Source: CF-118 sp035934385
Lineage (GTDB): Bacteria > Chloroflexota > Dormibacteria > Dormibacterales > Dormibacteraceae
Assembly (NCBI GenBank): GCA_035934385.1
Contig: DASYXY010000007.1
Coordinates: 1-9,716 of the forward strand
Reading direction: 5' to 3'
DNA length: 9,716 nt
In this document: positions 5,872 through 9,716 of the stretch, piece after piece
How positions within the stretch are numbered: position 1 is the first letter of the stretch
Layout: every line of letters starts with the position of its first letter
The notes under the pieces: model-generated
What the model was told of the DNA's origin: nothing
The model's database searches: none
The model's input: the letters and a program-made list of their open reading frames with translations, nothing else
Translations under genes and position numbers: made by a program

Positions 5872-7332
5872 ATGACCGTCGCCAACCGGCGGCGCAAGCT
5901 GCTGATCGTCGTGAGCGATCGAACTCTGAGGCGTCAGCTCGAGACGGTGTTCTCCGACCTCGATGTGACCGCCGGCCGGATGGACGAGGATACGCTCGCC
6001 ATCGTGCGGCGTACCGAGCCGGACGTCGTGCTCCTCGACTTGGGGAGCGCACGCGAGCCGGGTACCGCCGGACCGAGCCTGGAGCTCCTGCGCCAGATCC
6101 TCAATCTGACCCCCGACGTGAAGCTCATCGCGATCACCGAGCACGATGCGCGCGAGCTTACGGTCGCAGCCATTGGCCTCGGGGCGACCGACTTCTACCA
6201 CAAGCCCTTCGACCCGGGAGTGCTCTCACTCGTGGTGCGGCGGGCGCTGCGGATTCGCGAGCTCGAGGAGGAGAACTGGCGGCTGCGCGAGCGCACCGGC
6301 GAGATGGCGCTCGAGGGCATCATCGGGGTCAGCGATGCGATGCGGAGCCTGTGCCGCGCGATCGAGAAGGTCGCGCCCACGAATGCCACGGTGCTCCTCC
6401 TCGGCGAGAGCGGCACCGGCAAGGAGCTCCTGGCGCGGGCGCTGCACCGTCTGTCGGGCCGCTCGCACAAGCCCTTCGTCGGCATCAACTGCGCCGCCAT
6501 TCCGGAGACGCTCCTCGAGAGCGAGCTGTTCGGCTACGAGAAGGGCGCCTTCACCGGCGCCGCCAAGCGCACTGCCGGCAAGCTCGAGTCGGCCGAGGGC
6601 GGCACGGTGTTCCTCGACGAGATGGGGGAGATGCCTCCGCCCCTGCAGGCGAAGCTGTTGCGCGTTGTGCAGGAACGCAGCGTCGAGCGAGTGGGTGGTC
6701 GCGTGCCCGTCGCGCTGGATCTGCGCATCGTGTGCGCCACCAATCGCGACTTGCAGAGCCTCATGGGGAGCGGCGCCTTCCGGGAGGATCTCTTCTATCG
6801 GCTGAGCGAGGTCACGATCCGCGTGCCGCCGCTGCGCGAGCGGCAGGGAGACAGCCTGCTCCTCGCGCAGTTCACCCTGCAGCAGATCTCGGAGCGCTTC
6901 GGAAAGCCGACCCGAGGGCTCGCGCCAGATGCGATCCGCGCCGTCCAGGCCCATCGCTGGCCCGGTAACGTGCGCGAGCTCGAGAACCGAATCAAGGGCG
7001 CGGTCATCATGGCCGAGGGGGCCGTGGTCACGGCGCACGATCTCGGACTCGAGGACCCGGGCGACGACCCGGAGTACCTGAACCTGCGCGTGGCGCGCGC
7101 GCGAGCCGAGGCACAAGCGGTACGTCAATCGCTTGCGGTCACCAAGGGGAATCTCTCGCGGGCCGCGGAGGTGCTCGGCGTCACCCGCCCGACCCTTTAT
7201 GACCTGCTCGAAAAACACGGTATCGACGCGGCGCAGTTCGCGCGAACCACGCCACCGGGCGATGCTGAGGGAGGAGGCGCCCCGCGGGCCGAGCCCGAGC
7301 GTGCCGCGGAGCAGAAGGCCGGGTTGTCCTGA
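5872..7332 (+). CDS. prsR: PrsR-like sigma-54 response regulator (PEP-CTERM box)
   Basis: This 486-residue cytoplasmic enhancer-binding protein starts at ATG 5872, with GGGAG 7 bases upstream. Its order is receiver (about 9-125), helical linker, AAA+ domain (about 150-390) and Fis-type helix-turn-helix (about 425-449). The AAA+ domain has Walker A GESGTGKE (178-185), the sigma-54 contact loop GAFTGA (225-230), Walker B TVFLDE (245-250) and FREDLFYR (303-310). The linker segment LRIRELEEENWRLRE and the end NLSRAAEVLGVTRPTLYDLL closely match PrsR, which with its kinase PrsK activates sigma-54 promoters of PEP-CTERM and exopolysaccharide genes. In the receiver, the phospho-acceptor Asp56, Thr89 and Lys111 remain, but the Mg-binding acidic pair is Val14-Ser15, so phosphorylation may be impaired. 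No prsK is in the window. It sits inside the lipoprotein array and probably shares a transcript with copies 2 and 3. A PrsR-like paralogue rather than PrsR itself is possible. Confidence 0.88.
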   Translation: MTVANRRRKLLIVVSDRTLRRQLETVFSDLDVTAGRMDEDTLAIVRRTEPDVVLLDLGSAREPGTAGPSLELLRQILNLTPDVKLIAITEHDARELTVAAIGLGATDFYHKPFDPGVLSLVVRRALRIRELEEENWRLRERTGEMALEGIIGVSDAMRSLCRAIEKVAPTNATVLLLGESGTGKELLARALHRLSGRSHKPFVGINCAAIPETLLESELFGYEKGAFTGAAKRTAGKLESAEGGTVFLDEMGEMPPPLQAKLLRVVQERSVERVGGRVPVALDLRIVCATNRDLQSLMGSGAFREDLFYRLSEVTIRVPPLRERQGDSLLLAQFTLQQISERFGKPTRGLAPDAIRAVQAHRWPGNVRELENRIKGAVIMAEGAVVTAHDLGLEDPGDDPEYLNLRVARARAEAQAVRQSLAVTKGNLSRAAEVLGVTRPTLYDLLEKHGIDAAQFARTTPPGDAEGGGAPRAEPERAAEQKAGLS

Positions 7333-7354
7333 GGCGCGGCCGCGCTTTGCCACC

Positions 7355-7360
7355 GGGGAG
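7355..7360 (+). promoter_or_regulatory. Ribosome binding site fixing the start of copy 2
   Basis: GGGGAG lies 7 bases upstream of GTG 7368. It supports that codon over the in-frame TTG at 7347, which precedes this element. Confidence 0.75.
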
Positions 7361-7367
7361 TCGCACA

Positions 7368-9422
7368 GTGAACAGATCCCTACGCACCGCCGACCGAGGC
7401 GACACCGCCGGCTGGCGTCGTCGTTCACTCGCCGCTCTCGTCGCGCTCTGGACGATCGGCCTTGCCGCATGCGGTGGGTCGGGCTCCAAGAGCTCGAACA
7501 CGACCCCCGCGCCGACGATCACGACGCAGCCGCAGAACCAGAGCGTGACGGTAGGCGCGACGGCAACCTTCAGCGTGGTGGCCGCAGGCATGGCGCCCCT
7601 CAGCTACCAGTGGTCGAAGAATTCGACAGCCGTTAGCGGCGCGACTGGCGCGACCTACACGACTCCGGCCACGGTGAGCGGCGACAACGGCTCGACGTTC
7701 AGCGTTCAGGTGAGCAACGCCGGCGGGAGCACGACGAGCAGTGCGGCGACGCTCACGGTAACTGCCGCAGCCGTGGCGCCGACCATCACGACCCAACCCC
7801 AGAATCAGACCGTCGCGGTGGGTGCGAAGGCCACTTTTACCGTCGTGGCCTCCGGTACCGCGCCTCTCGGCTACCAGTGGTCCAAGAATGGCACGGCGAT
7901 CGCCGGTGCGACGGGTGCGAGCTATACGACTCCGGCCACGGTGAGCGGCGACAACGGCTCGACGTTCGGCGTTCTGGTGAGCAACGCCGCCGGGAGCGCG
8001 CCGAGCAATGCGGCGACGCTCACGGTAAATCCGGCGAGCGCGGCGACGCCGATCATGTTCCAGCACATCTCATCGTCGACGAATCCGGCAGGCGATGGGA
8101 TTCCCGGTCATAGCTTCGTCTTCCGAACCGAGACATTGCCGCCGAACACGGTCGCGGTAATGGGCGTGTCCGCGCCCGCGGGCATCACGGTCACGATCAG
8201 CGACACGCTGGCAGGCTCCTGGCCGGCGGCGATCTGCACCGCGAGCGGCGGTACGGGTAATGCGCAGGCGTCGGTCTTCGTTCAAGCGCTCGGCGCGACC
8301 GGCGGCACGGACACCATCACCATCAACGTCGGCCCGAACAACATACAGCCCGTGCAGTTCGATATCACGTTCTGGGAGAACATCAATACGTCCTCGCCGG
8401 CCAACGGCTCGCTCTGCACCGGCAAGATAGCGCTGGCCTCGGGAGTCGTCAGCCCTGGATCATTCACGCCAACGACCAACAATGACGCCAACGGCGGCAA
8501 CGTCATCTGGAATTACACGCCGATCTGTTCTCTCGTGGCCAGCTCCAATCCCAGCTCGTGGACCGCAGCGAGCGGCTTCACATTGCTGAATGGCGACATC
8601 ATCTGGACGAACAACATCGGTTTCCCGGAGGCCTCGCAGTACTACGTACAGACGACCTCTGCCTCCGTCACGCCTTCGATCACCGCGACGGGGGAGAACA
8701 GCGACTGCTTCAACTCGGCATCGGTTGCACTGGCGGTCGCCAATAACGGCGCCTCTGCGCCGGGCGCGATCCACGTGGCCGAAATCATCCATGAGGCCTA
8801 CATCACCTTCTCCTCGCCCGGGACCCAGAAGGTCATGTTCCCGGCCACGGGGAATCTCCGCGTGGCGACGTTCACCTGGGAAAACGGGTGTCCAGGCGCG
8901 GGTGCAGGATGTATTTCAACCCTGACCAGCAGCGACGGCTGCTCGTGGACCAAGCTGCTGACCAGCGGGGGTGCTGCGATCTTTTACGCGCAGAACTGCT
9001 CGCCGTGTCCCACTTGCACCGTGAGCCTGAACTACACGGGGTCGCAGGCGCTGCCGCAAGCGAGTTTTCGGCTCTACGACGTTCAGAACGCGGCTGCGTC
9101 TTCGTTCCAGACCTCCGCCGGCGGCTCGGGGGGATGTGGGACGTCCGTTACCGATGCACCCTCGATCACGCCGACCGGTGCAAGCAGCGGCCTCACGATT
9201 GCTGCGCTCGGGAACGGCAATGGCCCGGTCACTGCGGTGACCAGCCCGGCTGGAGCCGTGTTCGACCTCTGGACTTATGCGGGGCAGACGGACTCGGATC
9301 TGGCGGACAACGCCGACGCGAGCTCGCACCTATACTTCTCGAGCCCCGCAGCCCAAGCATGGAACTACACCAAGACCAACGGCGCGGATGTCTGCTACTG
9401 GGAAGCCGCGGTGTTCAATTGA
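7368..9422 (+). CDS. Ig-domain surface lipoprotein, copy 2
   Basis: This paralogue of copy 1 has 684 residues from GTG 7368. The signal sequence has an Arg-rich start (17-19), a hydrophobic stretch and the lipobox LAAC with Cys35 followed by Gly, which favours the outer membrane. It has two Ig-like domains (about 49-131 and 139-220) against three in copy 1, then the same two-part C-terminal region (about 228-461 and 466-684) ending in DVCYWEAAVFN. All 12 cysteines of the copy 1 C-terminal region are conserved (290, 350, 387, 447, 508, 515, 525, 544, 547, 550, 590, 676), including CSPCPTC, so disulfides or metal binding are plausible. The gene starts 35 bases after prsR with no obvious promoter between. 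It lacks the riboswitch leader of copy 1. An adhesive or matrix role is inferred from architecture; the family is not one I can name. Confidence 0.92.
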   Translation: MNRSLRTADRGDTAGWRRRSLAALVALWTIGLAACGGSGSKSSNTTPAPTITTQPQNQSVTVGATATFSVVAAGMAPLSYQWSKNSTAVSGATGATYTTPATVSGDNGSTFSVQVSNAGGSTTSSAATLTVTAAAVAPTITTQPQNQTVAVGAKATFTVVASGTAPLGYQWSKNGTAIAGATGASYTTPATVSGDNGSTFGVLVSNAAGSAPSNAATLTVNPASAATPIMFQHISSSTNPAGDGIPGHSFVFRTETLPPNTVAVMGVSAPAGITVTISDTLAGSWPAAICTASGGTGNAQASVFVQALGATGGTDTITINVGPNNIQPVQFDITFWENINTSSPANGSLCTGKIALASGVVSPGSFTPTTNNDANGGNVIWNYTPICSLVASSNPSSWTAASGFTLLNGDIIWTNNIGFPEASQYYVQTTSASVTPSITATGENSDCFNSASVALAVANNGASAPGAIHVAEIIHEAYITFSSPGTQKVMFPATGNLRVATFTWENGCPGAGAGCISTLTSSDGCSWTKLLTSGGAAIFYAQNCSPCPTCTVSLNYTGSQALPQASFRLYDVQNAAASSFQTSAGGSGGCGTSVTDAPSITPTGASSGLTIAALGNGNGPVTAVTSPAGAVFDLWTYAGQTDSDLADNADASSHLYFSSPAAQAWNYTKTNGADVCYWEAAVFN
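7515..7656 (+). repeat. Ig-module segment repeated in copy 3
   Basis: These 142 bases of the first Ig-like module of copy 2 recur at 9575-9716 in copy 3 with only 6 substitutions by hand count (about 96% identity). The match may continue past the window edge. Confidence 0.9.
7773..8030 (+). repeat. Ig-module DNA repeat shared with copy 1
   Basis: The second Ig-like module of copy 2 is 258 bases long, the same length as the 4042-4299 unit of copy 1, and differs from it at about 15 positions by hand alignment. The linker before it (ACGGTAACTGCCGCAGCC) is also identical to the one before the copy 1 unit. The downstream C-terminal coding regions are much less alike, so the module looks exchanged or homogenised. 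Confidence 0.85.
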
Positions 9423-9424
9423 CG

Positions 9425-9716
9425 ATGGCCGAGCCGCTACGCAACGCCCATGCCGGCAACACCGCGGTTCGGCGCAATTGTCTTACCAGCGCATTCGCAG
9501 CGCTCGCTATGGGCCTTGTCGCCTGCGGCGGATCTGGCTCGGGGAACAATAACAACGCGGCTGCTGCAACGCCCACGATCACGACCCAGCCGCAGAACCA
9601 GACCGTGACGGCAGGCGCGACGGCAACCTTCAGCGTGGTGGCCGCAGGCACGGCGCCCCTCAGCTACCAGTGGTCGAAGAATTCGACGGCCGTTAGCGGC
9701 GCGACTGGCTCGACCT
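9425..9716 (+). CDS. Ig-domain surface lipoprotein, copy 3, cut by the window end
   Basis: A third paralogue begins at ATG 9425, 2 bases after the stop of copy 2, and stays open for 97 codons to the window edge. It has a signal sequence with the lipobox LVAC and Cys34 followed by Gly, an Asn/Ala-rich linker and the first half of an Ig-like domain (about 51-97) with PLSYQWSKN. The DNA of the Ig part is about 96% identical to the first Ig module of copy 2, while the signal sequence differs. No good Shine-Dalgarno sequence is visible, so translation is probably coupled to copy 2. The number of Ig domains and the presence of the cysteine-rich C-terminal region cannot be known from this window. 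Confidence 0.85.
   Translation, partial: MAEPLRNAHAGNTAVRRNCLTSAFAALAMGLVACGGSGSGNNNNAAAATPTITTQPQNQTVTAGATATFSVVAAGTAPLSYQWSKNSTAVSGATGST
9575..9716 (+). repeat. Ig-module segment of copy 3 matching copy 2
   Basis: This is the partner of the 7515-7656 segment, with 6 differences in 142 bases. The repeat is cut by the window end. Confidence 0.9.

Noticed and set aside
5844..6968. Plus-strand 374-residue frame overlapping prsR in another phase
   Set aside because: Arg/Ala-rich shadow of the prsR frame, whose AAA+ and HTH motifs are unmistakable.
7334..7348. GCGCGGCCGCGC palindrome followed by TTT after prsR, as a terminator
   Set aside because: The stem would be only 4 bp with a GGCC loop and the T-run is three bases; the short gap to copy 2 fits an operon better.

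Overview
The window is GC-rich Gram-negative chromosomal DNA, most likely from a gamma- or betaproteobacterium that builds surface polysaccharide and uses the PEP-CTERM/exosortase regulatory system. This rests on outer-membrane-type lipoprotein signals, a sigma-54 activator closely resembling PrsR (the PEP-CTERM-box response regulator), and genes for a sugar-type oxidoreductase, a CheR-like methyltransferase and a glycosyltransferase. No tRNA, rRNA, insertion sequence or CRISPR array was seen.

Layout. Bases 2-1171 (+) hold the 3' end of an NAD(P)-dependent oxidoreductase with a SAF domain, followed directly by a CheR-like SAM methyltransferase. A glycosyltransferase (1168-2397, -) converges on it and shares a CTAG with its stop codon. 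Bases 2398-3167 hold no convincing gene. A cyclic-di-GMP-I (GEMM-I) riboswitch follows at about 3168-3257, then a hairpin-plus-T-tract terminator (3317-3344) just before the ribosome binding site of the next gene. That arrangement looks like a complete transcription-terminating c-di-GMP switch.

The rest (3358-9716, +) is an array of paralogous secreted lipoproteins: copy 1 (782 aa, three Ig-like domains), copy 2 (684 aa, two Ig-like domains) and copy 3, cut by the window end. Copies 1 and 2 share a C-terminal region made of two related halves with 12 conserved cysteines. I do not recognise this region as a named family. A prsR-like gene (5872-7332) sits between copies 1 and 2. Copy 2 follows it by 35 bases, and copy 3 starts 2 bases after the stop of copy 2, so prsR, copy 2 and copy 3 look like one transcript.

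How it may work (inference): copy 1 is under direct c-di-GMP control through the riboswitch, while copies 2 and 3 are tied to the prsR-like regulator. The locus would then put related Ig-domain surface lipoproteins under two biofilm-type inputs. The Ig modules are about 94-96% identical in DNA within and between paralogues, but the C-terminal halves of copies 1 and 2 are far more diverged. This suggests module exchange or gene conversion.
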